A DNA stretch of 64,000 bases from Bacillus cereus (GTDB lineage: Bacteria; Bacillota; Bacilli; Bacillales; Bacillaceae_G): the NCBI RefSeq assembly GCF_025917685.1, contig NZ_CP089518.1:5162894-5226893 (forward strand), in the 5' to 3' direction. Position numbers and translations under genes: made by a program. Positions 1-9,297 of this stretch are shown here, piece after piece. Position 1 is the first letter of the stretch. Each line of letters opens with the position of its first letter. The notes below the pieces were generated by a model, which was not told the origin of the DNA, made no database searches, and saw only the letters and a program-made list of their open reading frames with translations.

Positions 1-2722
1 TAATGCTTTTCCTGTTATTTCGTTAAGCGTAGCTAGTAAAAATGAATCTTTAGCTACGTTAACAGAAAATGTAGAAAAAAATGTTGTTCCAGGATTAAAA
101 GGACTTGATGGTGTTGCATCTGTTCAAATTTCAGGTCAACAAGTAGATGAAGTACAACTTGTCTTCAAGCAAGATAAGATGAAAGAATTAGGTTTAAGTG
201 AAGATACTGTAAAAAATGTAATTAAAGGATCGGATGTATCCCTACCACTTGGCTTATATACATTTAAAGACACGGAAAAATCAGTTGTTGTAGATGGAAA
301 TATTACAACAATTAAAGCATTAAAAGAGCTAAAAATCCCAGCTGTACCTTCATCACCTAGCGCTCAAGGTAGTCAAAATGCTGGAGCTGGTGCACAAACG
401 CCGCAAATGAATCCAGCCGCTATAAATGGAATTCCAACAGTTACATTAGACGAAATTGCTGACATTAAAGAAGTTGGGAAAGCAGAATCTATTTCTCGAA
501 CGAATGGAAAAGAAGCAATTGGAATTCAAATTGTGAAGGCCGCTGATGCAAATACAGTTGATGTTGTAAATGCAGTGAAAGATAAAGTAAAGGACCTTGA
601 GAAAAAATATAAAGACTTAGAGATCATCTCAACATTCGACCAAGGTGCACCGATTGAGAAATCAGTTGAAACAATGCTTAGCAAAGCAATTTTCGGGGCT
701 ATCTTTGCGATTGTTATTATTATGTTGTTCCTACGAAATATCCGAACAACGTTAATTTCTGTCGTTTCTATACCACTTTCTTTATTAATTGCTGTTTTAG
801 TTATAAAGCAAATGGATATTACACTTAACATTATGACACTTGGAGCAATGACAGTCGCTATTGGCCGTGTTGTCGATGACTCAATTGTTGTTATTGAAAA
901 TATTTACCGACGCATGTCGTTATCAGAAGAAAAATTGCGTGGGAAAGATTTAATTCGTGAAGCTACGAAGGAAATGTTTATCCCGATTATGTCTTCTACC
1001 ATTGTAACAATTGCTGTATTCTTACCACTTGGACTTGTAAAAGGTATGATTGGTGAAATGTTCTTACCATTTGCCTTAACTATCGTCTTCGCTTTATTAG
1101 CATCGTTACTAGTGGCAGTTACAATCGTACCAATGCTAGCTCACTCCTTATTCAAGAAAGAGAGCATGAGGGAAAAAGAAGTACATCACGAAGAAAAACC
1201 AAGTAAATTAGCAAACGGTTATAAACGTATACTCGAATGGGCTTTAAATCACAAAATCATTACATCAAGTATCGCTGTCCTTCTATTAGTTGGTAGTCTC
1301 GCACTTGTGCCAATTATCGGTGTAAGTTTCTTACCATCTGAAGAAGAAAAAATGATTATCGCAACGTACAATCCTGAGCCAGGTCAAACGTTAGAAGACG
1401 TTGAAAAAATTGCAACACAAGCTGAGAAGCACTTCCAAGATAAAAAAGAAGTGAAAACAATTCAGTTCTCATTAGGCGGAGAAAATCCAATGAGCCCTGG
1501 CCAATCAAATCAAGCTATGTTCTTCGTTCAATATGATAACGACACGAAAAACTTCGAAAAAGAGAAAGAACAAGTCGTTAAAGATTTACAAAAGATGTCT
1601 GGAAAAGGCGAATGGAAAAATCAAGATTTTGGAGCAAGTGGCGGTAGTAACGAAATTAAACTATACGTTTACGGAGATAGCTCTGAAGACATTAAGCCTG
1701 TCGTAAAAGATATTCAAAATATCATGAAGAAAAATAAAGACTTAAAAGATGTAGACTCTAGTATTGCAAAAACATATGCAGAGTACACTTTAGTCGCAGA
1801 TCAGGAAAAACTAAGTAAAATGGGTCTAACGGCTGCGCAAATTGGAATGGGACTTTCTAATCAACATGATCGCCCTGTTCTGACAACAATTAAAAAAGAC
1901 GGTAAAGATGTCAATGTATATGTAGAAGCTGACAAACAAAATTATGAAACAATCGATGACTTAACAAATCGCAAAATTACAACACCACTTGGTAATGAAG
2001 TGGCTGTGAAAGATGTGATGACTGTAAAAGAAGGTGAAACTTCGAATACAGTAAAACACCGCGATGGACGCGTTTATGCGGAAGTAAGTGCAAAATTAAC
2101 ATCTGATGACGTTTCAAAAGCATCTGCAGCAGTTCAAAAAGAAGTAGATAAAATGGATCTTCCTTCTGGCGTAGATGTTTCTATGGGCGGCGTTACAAAA
2201 GATATTCAAGAATCATTCAAGCAACTTGGTTTAGCGATGTTAGCTGCGATTGCCATTGTATACTTCGTTCTTGTCGTTACATTTGGCGGTGCACTTGCAC
2301 CATTCGCAATTTTATTCTCGCTACCATTCACAATCATTGGTGCACTCGTTGCCTTATTAATCTCTGGCGAAACATTAAGTGTATCTGCGATGATTGGTGC
2401 GCTTATGTTAATCGGTATCGTTGTAACGAACGCAATCGTGCTTATTGACCGCGTTATTCATAAAGAAAATGACGGCCTATCAACACGTGAAGCATTATTA
2501 GAAGCTGGTACAACACGCCTGCGTCCTATTTTAATGACTGCAATTGCAACAATCGGAGCTCTTATCCCGCTTGCATTAGGATTTGAAGGCAGCGGCTTAA
2601 TCTCTAAAGGGCTTGGAGTAACAGTAATTGGTGGATTAACAAGTTCAACGTTATTAACACTTCTTATTGTTCCAATCGTTTATGAAGCACTAAGCAAATT
2701 TAAAAAGAAAAAAGTAAAATAA
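1..2722 (+). CDS. RND-family efflux transporter permease (SwrC/AcrB-like), 5' truncated by window
   Basis: This is the C-terminal part of a proton-driven multidrug or lipopeptide efflux pump of the cytoplasmic membrane. The open frame runs in from position 2 without a start, so the N-terminus lies outside the window; the ATG at 179 is internal. Visible features are a periplasmic-type porter domain, a run of membrane helices, and the RND helix-4 motif GRVVDDSIVVIENIYRR with the paired aspartates used for proton relay. A second large extracytoplasmic domain and the C-terminal helix bundle (LMLIGIVVTNAIVLIDRV) follow. It ends in a Lys-rich tail. In Gram-positives such pumps work without an outer-membrane channel; B. 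subtilis SwrC exports surfactin, but the substrate here is unknown. It converges on msrAB across a shared hairpin. Confidence 0.93.
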   Translation, partial: NAFPVISLSVASKNESLATLTENVEKNVVPGLKGLDGVASVQISGQQVDEVQLVFKQDKMKELGLSEDTVKNVIKGSDVSLPLGLYTFKDTEKSVVVDGNITTIKALKELKIPAVPSSPSAQGSQNAGAGAQTPQMNPAAINGIPTVTLDEIADIKEVGKAESISRTNGKEAIGIQIVKAADANTVDVVNAVKDKVKDLEKKYKDLEIISTFDQGAPIEKSVETMLSKAIFGAIFAIVIIMLFLRNIRTTLISVVSIPLSLLIAVLVIKQMDITLNIMTLGAMTVAIGRVVDDSIVVIENIYRRMSLSEEKLRGKDLIREATKEMFIPIMSSTIVTIAVFLPLGLVKGMIGEMFLPFALTIVFALLASLLVAVTIVPMLAHSLFKKESMREKEVHHEEKPSKLANGYKRILEWALNHKIITSSIAVLLLVGSLALVPIIGVSFLPSEEEKMIIATYNPEPGQTLEDVEKIATQAEKHFQDKKEVKTIQFSLGGENPMSPGQSNQAMFFVQYDNDTKNFEKEKEQVVKDLQKMSGKGEWKNQDFGASGGSNEIKLYVYGDSSEDIKPVVKDIQNIMKKNKDLKDVDSSIAKTYAEYTLVADQEKLSKMGLTAAQIGMGLSNQHDRPVLTTIKKDGKDVNVYVEADKQNYETIDDLTNRKITTPLGNEVAVKDVMTVKEGETSNTVKHRDGRVYAEVSAKLTSDDVSKASAAVQKEVDKMDLPSGVDVSMGGVTKDIQESFKQLGLAMLAAIAIVYFVLVVTFGGALAPFAILFSLPFTIIGALVALLISGETLSVSAMIGALMLIGIVVTNAIVLIDRVIHKENDGLSTREALLEAGTTRLRPILMTAIATIGALIPLALGFEGSGLISKGLGVTVIGGLTSSTLLTLLIVPIVYEALSKFKKKKVK

Positions 2723-2730
2723 ACTAAAAA

Positions 2731-2760
2731 AATAACCTCGCTAACTGCGAGGTTATTTTT
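2731..2760. terminator. Bidirectional terminator between RND pump and msrAB
   Basis: The 10-bp arms AATAACCTCG and CGAGGTTATT flank a 7-nt loop, with an A-run on the left and a T-run on the right. It can terminate transcription from both sides. The msrAB stop codon lies in the right arm. Confidence 0.88.
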
Positions 2761-3718
2761 TATTTCCAAACAAAATTAAGAAATCACCGTATCCTTCTTT
2801 CTCTAACCCCTCTTTTGGGATAAATCGGAGAGCTGCTGAATTTATACAATATCGAAGGCCATTTGGTCCTGGACCATCTGGGAATACATGCCCTAGATGT
2901 GAATCGCCTTCCTTACTTCTCACTTCCGTACGCGTCATATTATGACTAACATCCATCTTTTCTTTCACACTTACTGACATAACTGGCTTTGTAAAACTAG
3001 GCCAACCGCATCCACTATCAAACTTATCTAAAGAAGTAAATAATGGTTCTCCTGAAACGATATCTACATACAGTCCTTCCTCTTGATGGTTCCAATATTC
3101 ATTTTGAAAGGGCGGTTCAGTTCCATTTTCCTGCGTTACATAAAACTGCATCTCATTGAGTTTTTCTTTTAAATGGGCATTATCTTTTGGCCAATGTTGT
3201 TTAATAAAAGCATCTCGTCCTGAACCTTTACGGTATAACTCATAACGGAATGTATTTTTCTTATGATACCCTTGATGATATTCTTCAGCTGGATAAAACG
3301 TAGTAGCCAGCAATATTTTTGTTGCAATTGGTTTTGAAAAGCGCCCGCTCTTTGCAAGCTCTTCTTTTGAAGCCTCTGCCTTTTTATGTTGTTCTTCATC
3401 GTGATAAAAAATCACTGTTTCATAAGACTGTCCGCGGTCGTGGAATTGGCCTCCAATATCGGTCGGATCAATTTGTTTCCAATATATATTTAACAATTCC
3501 TCATACGGCATCTTATTTGCATCAAATGTAATCTGTACTGCTTCATAATGTCCCGTTGTTTCCGCGCACACTTCTTTATACGTCGGATTTTCTTTATGAC
3601 CACCTGTATAACCTGAAACGACCTGTATAATCCCTTCCATCTCTTCAAATGGCGAAACCATACACCAGAAACACCCTCCAGCAAACGTAGCCAATTCTAT
3701 CTTTTCATTTACAGCCAT
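2753..3718 (-). CDS. msrAB: Fused peptide methionine sulfoxide reductase MsrA/MsrB
   Basis: This bifunctional repair enzyme reduces both diastereomers of methionine sulfoxide in oxidised proteins, using thioredoxin. The N-terminal MsrA half carries the GGCFWC active site (Cys16, Cys19). The C-terminal MsrB half begins near residue 195 and shows [18 protein letters not shown] and the catalytic RYCINS. The paired CxxC zinc ligands of many MsrB proteins are absent, so this is the zinc-free type. At 321 aa it matches the usual length of MsrA-MsrB fusions. The gene is monocistronic between two hairpins. The start MAVNEK is preceded by a purine-rich AGGGGTG Shine-Dalgarno. Confidence 0.96.
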   Translation of the reverse strand: MAVNEKIELATFAGGCFWCMVSPFEEMEGIIQVVSGYTGGHKENPTYKEVCAETTGHYEAVQITFDANKMPYEELLNIYWKQIDPTDIGGQFHDRGQSYETVIFYHDEEQHKKAEASKEELAKSGRFSKPIATKILLATTFYPAEEYHQGYHKKNTFRYELYRKGSGRDAFIKQHWPKDNAHLKEKLNEMQFYVTQENGTEPPFQNEYWNHQEEGLYVDIVSGEPLFTSLDKFDSGCGWPSFTKPVMSVSVKEKMDVSHNMTRTEVRSKEGDSHLGHVFPDGPGPNGLRYCINSAALRFIPKEGLEKEGYGDFLILFGNKK

Positions 3719-3780
3719 TATTTCACCCCTATTCTATATTCTCCTTACAGTATGGCATAAGAAACATGATGTTATAAAAG

Positions 3781-3807
3781 AAAAAGCATCGAATATCGAT
3801 GCTTTTT
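3781..3807 (-). terminator. Terminator downstream of the AI-2E-family gene
   Basis: The 12-bp arms AAAAAGCATCGA and TCGATGCTTTTT have a 3-nt loop and T-rich flanks. It lies 8 bp past the stop codon of the minus-strand permease gene and upstream of the msrAB start. Confidence 0.85.
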
Positions 3808-3814
3808 CTTTACT

Positions 3815-4849
3815 TTATTTTTTAGAAATATCTTTCTCATTTTCATCACTTGTTACATCTAAAACATCTAATAAGAAAATGAAAATCGGAATACCGATAA
3901 TAAGTCCCCATACACCTAAGAAGTGCTCTGAGAAAATTAATACCATAAATGTATAGAAAATCGGTAAATTCGTTTTTTGCGACATAAACTTTGGATTTAA
4001 TACGTAACTTTCAAGCGCATGAATGACTGTTACGATAACTATAATATAAACAACATACATAATACCGCCGATGTTGTAAGCAATCATACAAAGTGGGAAT
4101 AACGAAATGATAACACCTGCGACTGGAATTAAACCAAGCAAGAAAATCATTAACGCTAAACCTAGTAATTGTGGGAATCCTAATATCCATAATGCGATAA
4201 CAGATAAAACACAGTTAACAATTGCGATCAAAAATTGTGCTTCGATTACTTTTCCGAATGAACGTGCAAATTTCTTTCCGAAATACTCTATTTCGTTATA
4301 GAAAATTGCAAGTCTACTTTCTTTAAATTTTGAAGTAAAAGCAACGATACGTGCTTTTTCAAGTAAGAAAAATAAGCTTAAAATTACAGAAAGTAAAACT
4401 TGAAGGCCAAATTTCCCAACATTCGTAATAGATTTATACAAAATGTCTACGCCTTGCCCCACATATTTAGAAAGCTCCATATGATTAACAGCATTAACCG
4501 CATACTTAATTAATTCACTATCAGGTGGATTTCTTAAAAATACATTAAATTGATAAATCAATTGTGAAATTTGTATTGTTAATACCGGCAAATATTTGAA
4601 TAGCGTAATGGCAATTCCCGTCACTAACATTACATATAAAAGCGCTATAATAATTTTCCGATTAATTGGCATGAAATGATCTAATTTACGAGAAATAAAC
4701 TTTTGGAATCGATCCATTAAATACGTCAGCATAAACGTAATTAAAATTAAATTTAACATACTTTGCATCCCATACAATATGAGAGCAAGTAATACTAATA
4801 CGATTAACCTCTGAAATCCTTTGCTTTGAAACAGGTTTTTTATTTGCAT
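3815..4849 (-). CDS. AI-2E family transporter / UPF0118 permease
   Basis: This is a polytopic membrane protein of 344 aa with about seven to eight hydrophobic helices: a pair at residues 15-85, one near 145-165, and a dense C-terminal set from 205 to 325. The arrangement is that of the AI-2E exporter family (formerly UPF0118, e.g. B. subtilis YtvI/YdbI). Members export autoinducer-2 or, in some cases, act as Na+/H+ antiporters, so the substrate is open. The C-terminus is charged (SDENEKDISKK). The ATG at 4849 has a purine-rich AGGAGAG element unusually far upstream (about 16 nt), and no better in-frame start is visible. It stands alone, bounded by a terminator. Confidence 0.85.
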   Translation of the reverse strand: MQIKNLFQSKGFQRLIVLVLLALILYGMQSMLNLILITFMLTYLMDRFQKFISRKLDHFMPINRKIIIALLYVMLVTGIAITLFKYLPVLTIQISQLIYQFNVFLRNPPDSELIKYAVNAVNHMELSKYVGQGVDILYKSITNVGKFGLQVLLSVILSLFFLLEKARIVAFTSKFKESRLAIFYNEIEYFGKKFARSFGKVIEAQFLIAIVNCVLSVIALWILGFPQLLGLALMIFLLGLIPVAGVIISLFPLCMIAYNIGGIMYVVYIIVIVTVIHALESYVLNPKFMSQKTNLPIFYTFMVLIFSEHFLGVWGLIIGIPIFIFLLDVLDVTSDENEKDISKK

Positions 4850-5119
4850 AATCGACGAGTACTCTCTCCTGTCCTATAAAGTAAAACGTTAACAAGTAGA
4901 TCTCTCTCTATTCTCTACTTATAATTATCCTTTAATATTAAAGCCATTGCGAGCAATTTATCTTCAATCCTAACCGCTCGTTAATTGTGCTAATATATTA
5001 TGTTACTTCTTATTTTACAATACAATGGCCTATTTCAAAATGCATTATGCACAGTATTAATGAAGATTTAAGGAAATTTTTACTCTCCTAAAAATAGGTC
5101 TTACCACCACTGTAACATA
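4850..5119. other. Intergenic region upstream of the AI-2E-family gene
   Basis: This AT-rich stretch separates the permease promoter region from the lrgB terminator. I see no ORF with a plausible ribosome binding site and no tRNA or repeat. It probably contains only the promoter and 5' leader of the permease gene. Confidence 0.5.
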
Positions 5120-5166
5120 AAAAGCAAGCTATCAGTAGAAATCCGTCCTACAAATAACTTGCTTTT
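5120..5166 (-). terminator. Terminator of the lrgAB operon
   Basis: The 9-bp arms AAAAGCAAG and CTTGCTTTT are separated by a 29-nt loop. On the minus strand the second arm runs into TTTTT. It lies just past the lrgB stop codon. Confidence 0.7.
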
Positions 5167-5188
5167 ATATTTTTTTAAGTAAGTTTTA

Positions 5189-5887
5189 TCATCCAATAAA
5201 TGGCATGAACATCGGGATAACCACCACTGTTACGACACCAACTACTGTCACAGCGATACTTGCCATAGCTGCTTCTACTTCACCCATTTCGATACCTACT
5301 GCAACCCCTAACGCATGTCCAGCTGTCCCAAGCGCTAAACCTTTAGCAATCGGATGTTTAACTCTAAACGTTTTTAAGAATAAAGCTCCTAATGCGTATA
5401 CGATAACTGCGTTAAAGATAACTGCAAATGATGTAATTGCTGGAATACCACCGATACTTTCAGAGATTGGTAACGCAATTGCTGTTGTTGCTGCCTGCGG
5501 TAACATTGAGTTCATTACAGCTGTATCTAAACCAATTGCTTTTGCGACAATGAACACGACAACCACTGAACAAATAGATCCAACCACGATAGCCGATAAA
5601 ATTTGCCACCAATATTTTTTTAACTTATCAACTTGTTTATATAATGGAATTGCAAAAGCGATTGTTGCTGGCTCTAAGAAGAAACTAATCATTTTTCCGC
5701 CAGTATTATATTCTTCAAAAGTGAAGTTACCTACCTTTAAAAATACAATCCCTAATACCATTGCTACGAATAGTGGTGTAAATAAGAAGAATCCCTTTGA
5801 GTGTTTGAATAAAAACGTTCCGATTCCGTATGCAATTAATGAAACGACGATTCCGAAATATGGAGTCATTGTGCTTGTCATGTTCAT
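5189..5887 (-). CDS. lrgB: LrgB/PftB: antiholin-like protein, pyruvate transporter subunit
   Basis: This 232-aa integral membrane protein belongs to the LrgB/CidB family. It shows repeated hydrophobic helices and the conserved core [18 protein letters not shown], followed by [15 protein letters not shown]. LrgB was named an antiholin controlling murein hydrolase export in Staphylococcus. In B. subtilis the homologous YsbAB (PftAB) is a facilitated pyruvate transporter needing both subunits. It follows lrgA by 30 bp in one operon and is closed by a terminator. A pyruvate role is inferred from the neighbouring lytSR genes and the cre site before lrgA. Start MNMTSTM has a GGAGGTAATG Shine-Dalgarno. 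Confidence 0.93.
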   Translation of the reverse strand: MNMTSTMTPYFGIVVSLIAYGIGTFLFKHSKGFFLFTPLFVAMVLGIVFLKVGNFTFEEYNTGGKMISFFLEPATIAFAIPLYKQVDKLKKYWWQILSAIVVGSICSVVVVFIVAKAIGLDTAVMNSMLPQAATTAIALPISESIGGIPAITSFAVIFNAVIVYALGALFLKTFRVKHPIAKGLALGTAGHALGVAVGIEMGEVEAAMASIAVTVVGVVTVVVIPMFMPFIG

Positions 5888-5917
5888 TACCTCCTAACCA
5901 TGTATGGTCTAAAATAG

Positions 5918-6349
5918 TTATGCGACTTTTCCGTGTTTGCTTCCTTTGTTTACAACTTTCAATTCTTTTGTATCTTTTGTTTCCTTGTCATCCTTACCTA
6001 AAATCAATTGTGCAAATAAACCTGTTACAGCAAGTAAAATAATTGTTGCGACAACGATTACAGTTAAGATTTGTACGAAATATTGGCTCATTACACCAAG
6101 AGAATTAATAACTGAAATACCTGATGGGACGAAAAGAAATCCGATGATACCTGTTAAAGCTGTTCCGAGTGATTCAACTTGCTCCAATTTAATAACCTTT
6201 AAACATAATAGACTAAATAATACGACTAACCCGATTACTGATGAAGGCATCGGAATTGGCAAATGTGTTGAGATAATATTAGAAACCAACATAATAGCTG
6301 AAAAAACGAATATTTGTGATAGAAAACCATATACTTTTTTTGTGCTCAT
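5918..6349 (-). CDS. lrgA: LrgA/PftA: holin-like small subunit
   Basis: This is a CidA/LrgA-family membrane protein of 143 aa with four helices and the family signature [13 protein letters not shown] near residue 30. The C-terminus is hydrophilic and Lys-rich. An open frame continues 27 codons further upstream, but the ATG at 6349 (MSTKKVYGF) is chosen because GAGGTGG lies directly before it and the longer form has no such site. It is the first gene of lrgAB, 133 bp below the lytR stop, and acts with LrgB in the membrane. Expression is expected to need LytR activation and to be repressed by CcpA through the cre site over its promoter. Confidence 0.93.
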   Translation of the reverse strand: MSTKKVYGFLSQIFVFSAIMLVSNIISTHLPIPMPSSVIGLVVLFSLLCLKVIKLEQVESLGTALTGIIGFLFVPSGISVINSLGVMSQYFVQILTVIVVATIILLAVTGLFAQLILGKDDKETKDTKELKVVNKGSKHGKVA

Positions 6350-6379
6350 TTTGGCCACCTCTTTTGATTTGGTACCTTT

Positions 6380-6417
6380 ATTGTATAGGATATAAATGGA
6401 TAAGTAAGCGTTTACAT
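6380..6417 (-). promoter_or_regulatory. lrgA promoter with CcpA cre site over the -35 region
   Basis: On the minus strand, positions 6417-6401 read ATGTAAACGCTTACTTA, which matches the cre consensus WTGNAARCGNWWWCAWW at 16 of 17 positions. A -10-like TATACAAT lies 13 bp downstream (6387-6380). The -35 hexamer is poor, as expected for an activator-dependent promoter, and the cre covers where it would be. A partial LytTR-type half site (GCCGTTTAT) is present just upstream, but I cannot find a second half. Confidence 0.72.
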
Positions 6418-6469
6418 AATAGGGCGTCAAATATAAACGGCCAGTTGCAAAAATTATAGGATGAAATAC

Positions 6470-6501
6470 AAAAGCTGCTCCTTAAATACGAAGCAGCTTT
6501 T
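6470..6501 (-). terminator. Terminator after lytR
   Basis: The 10-bp arms AAAAGCTGCT and AGCAGCTTTT overlap the lytR stop codon and end in a T-run on the minus strand. It separates lytSR from lrgAB, so lrgAB needs its own promoter. Confidence 0.75.
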
Positions 6502-7222
6502 TAAGTTCTTTTGCATATGTACGGCTAACCGGGACTTTAGATCCCTCTTTCATAATTAAGTTATAAGTCGAATTAAACCACGGCTGTATCTCAGTAATAT
6601 GATTAATATTAGCAATGAAACTACGGTGAACACGCATAAAAATGGTTTGCGGTAATTTCTTTTCCAAAATCACAAGTGTATCATGTGTTACATATGTTTC
6701 TTTCATTGTTTTTACAGCTACTTTCCCATCTACAAGCCCTACATAAACAATATCTTCAATATTAATAAGTACAATTGATTCCTCAATTGGTAATGCTAAT
6801 TTATGCATCTCGGTCGTTACATCTACACTCTTTACATCTTGCTTTGTTTCTAATTTTATTTGCTTTTGTTTTTTATATTTCTTTAATGTCTGTACGATAC
6901 GTTCTTCATCAAATGGCTTTAAAATGTAATCTAACGCATCTACCTCAAACGCTTGCAGCGCATATTGATCGTATGCAGTAGCAAACACTATTGAAGGTGG
7001 ATTCTTCATCTTCTTTAATATATTTGCAATTTCAAATCCATTATCATCAGATAATTGAATATCTAGAAAAACAATATCTGGTTTGTTTTTCATTAATTCT
7101 TCTAATGCATCCTCTACACAATCCGCCTCACCTACTATCTCTACTTCTTTCGTTTGCTCTAATAAATATTTCAATTCATCGCGTGCTAACATTTCATCAT
7201 CAACTACTAATACTTTTAACAC
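6482..7222 (-). CDS. lytR: LytTR-family response regulator LytR (LytT)
   Basis: This 246-aa two-component regulator has an N-terminal receiver domain with acidic residues VVDDE and phospho-acceptor Asp54 (IVFLDIQLSD). A C-terminal LytTR DNA-binding domain from about residue 140 shows FMRVHRSFIANINHI. It pairs with the overlapping sensor kinase gene lytS; the reading frames overlap by 23 nt, which suggests translational coupling. The target is almost certainly lrgAB just downstream. In B. subtilis the LytST pair senses extracellular pyruvate and activates pftAB, and I infer the same here. A Shine-Dalgarno GGGGAGGAAA lies inside the end of lytS. Confidence 0.95.
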   Translation of the reverse strand: MLKVLVVDDEMLARDELKYLLEQTKEVEIVGEADCVEDALEELMKNKPDIVFLDIQLSDDNGFEIANILKKMKNPPSIVFATAYDQYALQAFEVDALDYILKPFDEERIVQTLKKYKKQKQIKLETKQDVKSVDVTTEMHKLALPIEESIVLINIEDIVYVGLVDGKVAVKTMKETYVTHDTLVILEKKLPQTIFMRVHRSFIANINHITEIQPWFNSTYNLIMKEGSKVPVSRTYAKELKKLLRI

Positions 7223-8969
7223 TCCGTTTTTCCTCCCCTACTTTTTTCGGAATTACAAAGAGGATCTTTGTCCCTTGCTCTAATTCACTTTCAATTTGAA
7301 GCATTGTCTCTTTCCCAAATAACCCGATAAGTCGCTCATTAATATTATATAAAGCTGTTCCAGTCCCTTTCTTTGATGGAACTACCATTTTTCCTAATTG
7401 CTCTAGACGTTCACTCTCAATCCCTTGTCCATTATCCCTCACTTCAAAATGAACCATCCCCTCCTTTTCAAACACATGTACCTCAACCTGGCACACTGGC
7501 TGCTTTTTCGGAAAAGCATGGCGCAATGCATTTTCAACTAATAGCTGTAGCACAAATGGTGGCACTAAAGTTACCTTTAGTGCTTCTTCAATATACATCT
7601 TCACTTCATACTTATTCGGAAATCTCGCTTGCTCTAACGATAAATATGCATGCACATGATTCAACTCTTGTTCTAATGGAATAAGTAATTGACGTGCCCC
7701 TTGCAAATTACAACGAAAATAAACGCTAAGCTGTAGCAATAATTTTCTCGCTTTCTCTACATCTGTTCGGCATAAAGCTGACACTGTATTAATTGCATTA
7801 AATAAAAAATGCGGATTGATTTGTGCTTGCAGCGCTTTTATTTCGGCATCTTGCAATAGCTTACTTTGTAACTCGGCTTCACCTAACTCAAGCTGTGTGG
7901 AGAAGATTTTCGCCAGCCCTTCCGCTAGCTCTTCTTCAACACGACTTAATTGATTAGAGTTTTTAAAATAAAGCTTTAATGTTCCTATTGTATTCCCATG
8001 TGAAGTTAATGGAATAACAACTGCCGCTTGTAATGGACACCCCTCATGTTGACAATTAATAATCTCACGAGACTTCGCTTTCATTATCTTCCCTGTTTTT
8101 AATACGGATTTTGATAAACCTGTTATTAAACTGTGTGAAGGAATATGATGGTCTGACGCTAATCCAACGTGAGCTAAGATTTTCTCTGTATCTGTTAAGG
8201 ATACCGCATCCGTTCCCGTAAAGCGGTGAATAATTTGTGCCACATGTTTACAAGACTCTTCTGTTAACCCTTGGCGAAAATATGGTAATGTCTTATCGGC
8301 AATTCGTAATACTTTATGTGTTTGTAGAGCTTTTGCATTCTCTTCCTGACGCAAAATGGCTTGTATCATAGAAAGTAAAATAAAGCTCCCGAAACTATTC
8401 ACAAGGATCATCGGTATCGCAATTGTTTTCACAATACTAATTCCATCCTCTACAATTAATAGAATCATAACCATTTCTAAAGAAACGATAAAAACACTTA
8501 AAACCGCTGAAAATTTAGGTGTAATTGTACGATTATATTTTTTAAAAATGTATCCAATATAACCCGTTATAACTCCTGCTAAAATTGACGAGATTGCACA
8601 ACTTAGCGCTGTCGTCCCGCCAAGCATATAACGGTGAATACCAGCAATTGATCCTACTCCAATTCCAACGATAGGGCCGCCAAGCAATCCACTAATTCCA
8701 ACACCCATAATACGTGTATTCGCGATTGTACTTGATGAAGAAACACCTTGTAGCCAATTTTCATTCATAATCGTATTTCCCGCTATTTCAATCCCTGTGT
8801 AATTGCTTACAATTGTAAACACTGAAAAAATACAAATAAGCTTAATCCTATCTACATATCCGTCTTGCTTATGAAGAAGACGCCTAAACGTTTTAATATG
8901 AGAAAGTAAAAATCCTAAAATAACAATAAGTCCGACACGTTCAATCATCATAAGTACTAAATTTAGCAT
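7200..8969 (-). CDS. lytS: Sensor histidine kinase LytS
   Basis: This 589-aa membrane kinase has an N-terminal 5TM-LYT sensor of about six helices (residues 1-205), a GAF-like domain (about 225-365), then a LytS-type kinase core. The phospho-acceptor region reads LQAQINPHFLFNAINT, and the ATPase domain shows VENALRHAFP and DNGQGI. These bacteria use it to detect membrane energisation or extracellular pyruvate. It is the first gene of the lytSR operon and its 3' end overlaps lytR. Its upstream region is shared divergently with the MFS transporter gene. Confidence 0.95.
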   Translation of the reverse strand: MLNLVLMMIERVGLIVILGFLLSHIKTFRRLLHKQDGYVDRIKLICIFSVFTIVSNYTGIEIAGNTIMNENWLQGVSSSSTIANTRIMGVGISGLLGGPIVGIGVGSIAGIHRYMLGGTTALSCAISSILAGVITGYIGYIFKKYNRTITPKFSAVLSVFIVSLEMVMILLIVEDGISIVKTIAIPMILVNSFGSFILLSMIQAILRQEENAKALQTHKVLRIADKTLPYFRQGLTEESCKHVAQIIHRFTGTDAVSLTDTEKILAHVGLASDHHIPSHSLITGLSKSVLKTGKIMKAKSREIINCQHEGCPLQAAVVIPLTSHGNTIGTLKLYFKNSNQLSRVEEELAEGLAKIFSTQLELGEAELQSKLLQDAEIKALQAQINPHFLFNAINTVSALCRTDVEKARKLLLQLSVYFRCNLQGARQLLIPLEQELNHVHAYLSLEQARFPNKYEVKMYIEEALKVTLVPPFVLQLLVENALRHAFPKKQPVCQVEVHVFEKEGMVHFEVRDNGQGIESERLEQLGKMVVPSKKGTGTALYNINERLIGLFGKETMLQIESELEQGTKILFVIPKKVGEEKRSVKSISS

Positions 8970-9122
8970 CTGTGATTCATTCCTTTTTATATTAGTTAGT
9001 TTTATTATGGGAAAATAATGAAGCGTGCGTCAAGGAGAATGAAGTATCTTTTGAAATATTTTACACATAACAATACACTCTTTATTTGACAATCTAATAG
9101 AAGAGTGCTAAAAATAAGGTAA
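8970..9122. other. Divergent intergenic region between lytS and the MFS leader
   Basis: This AT-rich stretch should hold the lytS promoter on the minus strand and the upstream part of the MFS promoter on the plus strand. A consensus TTGACA occurs at 9086-9091, but it is 31 bp from the TATAAT at 9123, too far for a normal sigma-A promoter. I see nothing else. Confidence 0.4.
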
Positions 9123-9251
9123 TATAATACAGTCCTTTAACCCAACCCCGTGAGGTTGAGAAGGAAGTCGGAATATACTATACGTATGGTCTTTTTTAGG
9201 GATACGTATGCTTTTTTGGCCTTCTCATCATATCAGGTGAGAAGGCCTTTT
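9123..9251 (+). promoter_or_regulatory. Leader RNA with terminator and competing antiterminator upstream of the MFS gene
   Basis: A TATAAT (9123-9128) precedes a structured leader. In order it holds a small hairpin AACCCCGTGAGGTT (9144-9157), the segment TGAGAAGG (9157-9164), a palindromic stem made of two ATACGTAT copies (9180-9187, 9202-9209), and a strong terminator (9218-9247, GGCCTTCTCA/TGAGAAGGCC, then TTTTGTT). The early TGAGAAGG is identical to part of the terminator's 3' arm, so both compete for CCTTCTCA. This is the layout of a transcription attenuator or riboswitch. I do not recognise its class: it lacks the cores I know for TPP, SAM, purine, FMN, lysine, T-box, cobalamin, fluoride, Mn or guanidine elements. 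Confidence 0.65.
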
Positions 9252-9297
9252 GTTATTCTTCCATAGCGACTGTAGAAGAAAATTAGGAGGAGTAATA

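Noticed and set aside
5205..5897. Long plus-strand frame opposite lrgB (230 codons)
   Set aside because: It is the antisense shadow of lrgB: composition rich in Ile/Thr/Ala, no family match and no Shine-Dalgarno.
9086..9128. TTGACA and TATAAT before the MFS leader as one promoter
   Set aside because: The spacing is 31 bp. The TATAAT may still be a -10 with a weak -35, but the pair is not a normal promoter.
9250..9297. N-terminal extension of the MFS protein (MLFFHSD...)
   Set aside because: The ATG lies on the terminator T-run and lacks a ribosome binding site; AGGAGG precedes the ATG at 9298.
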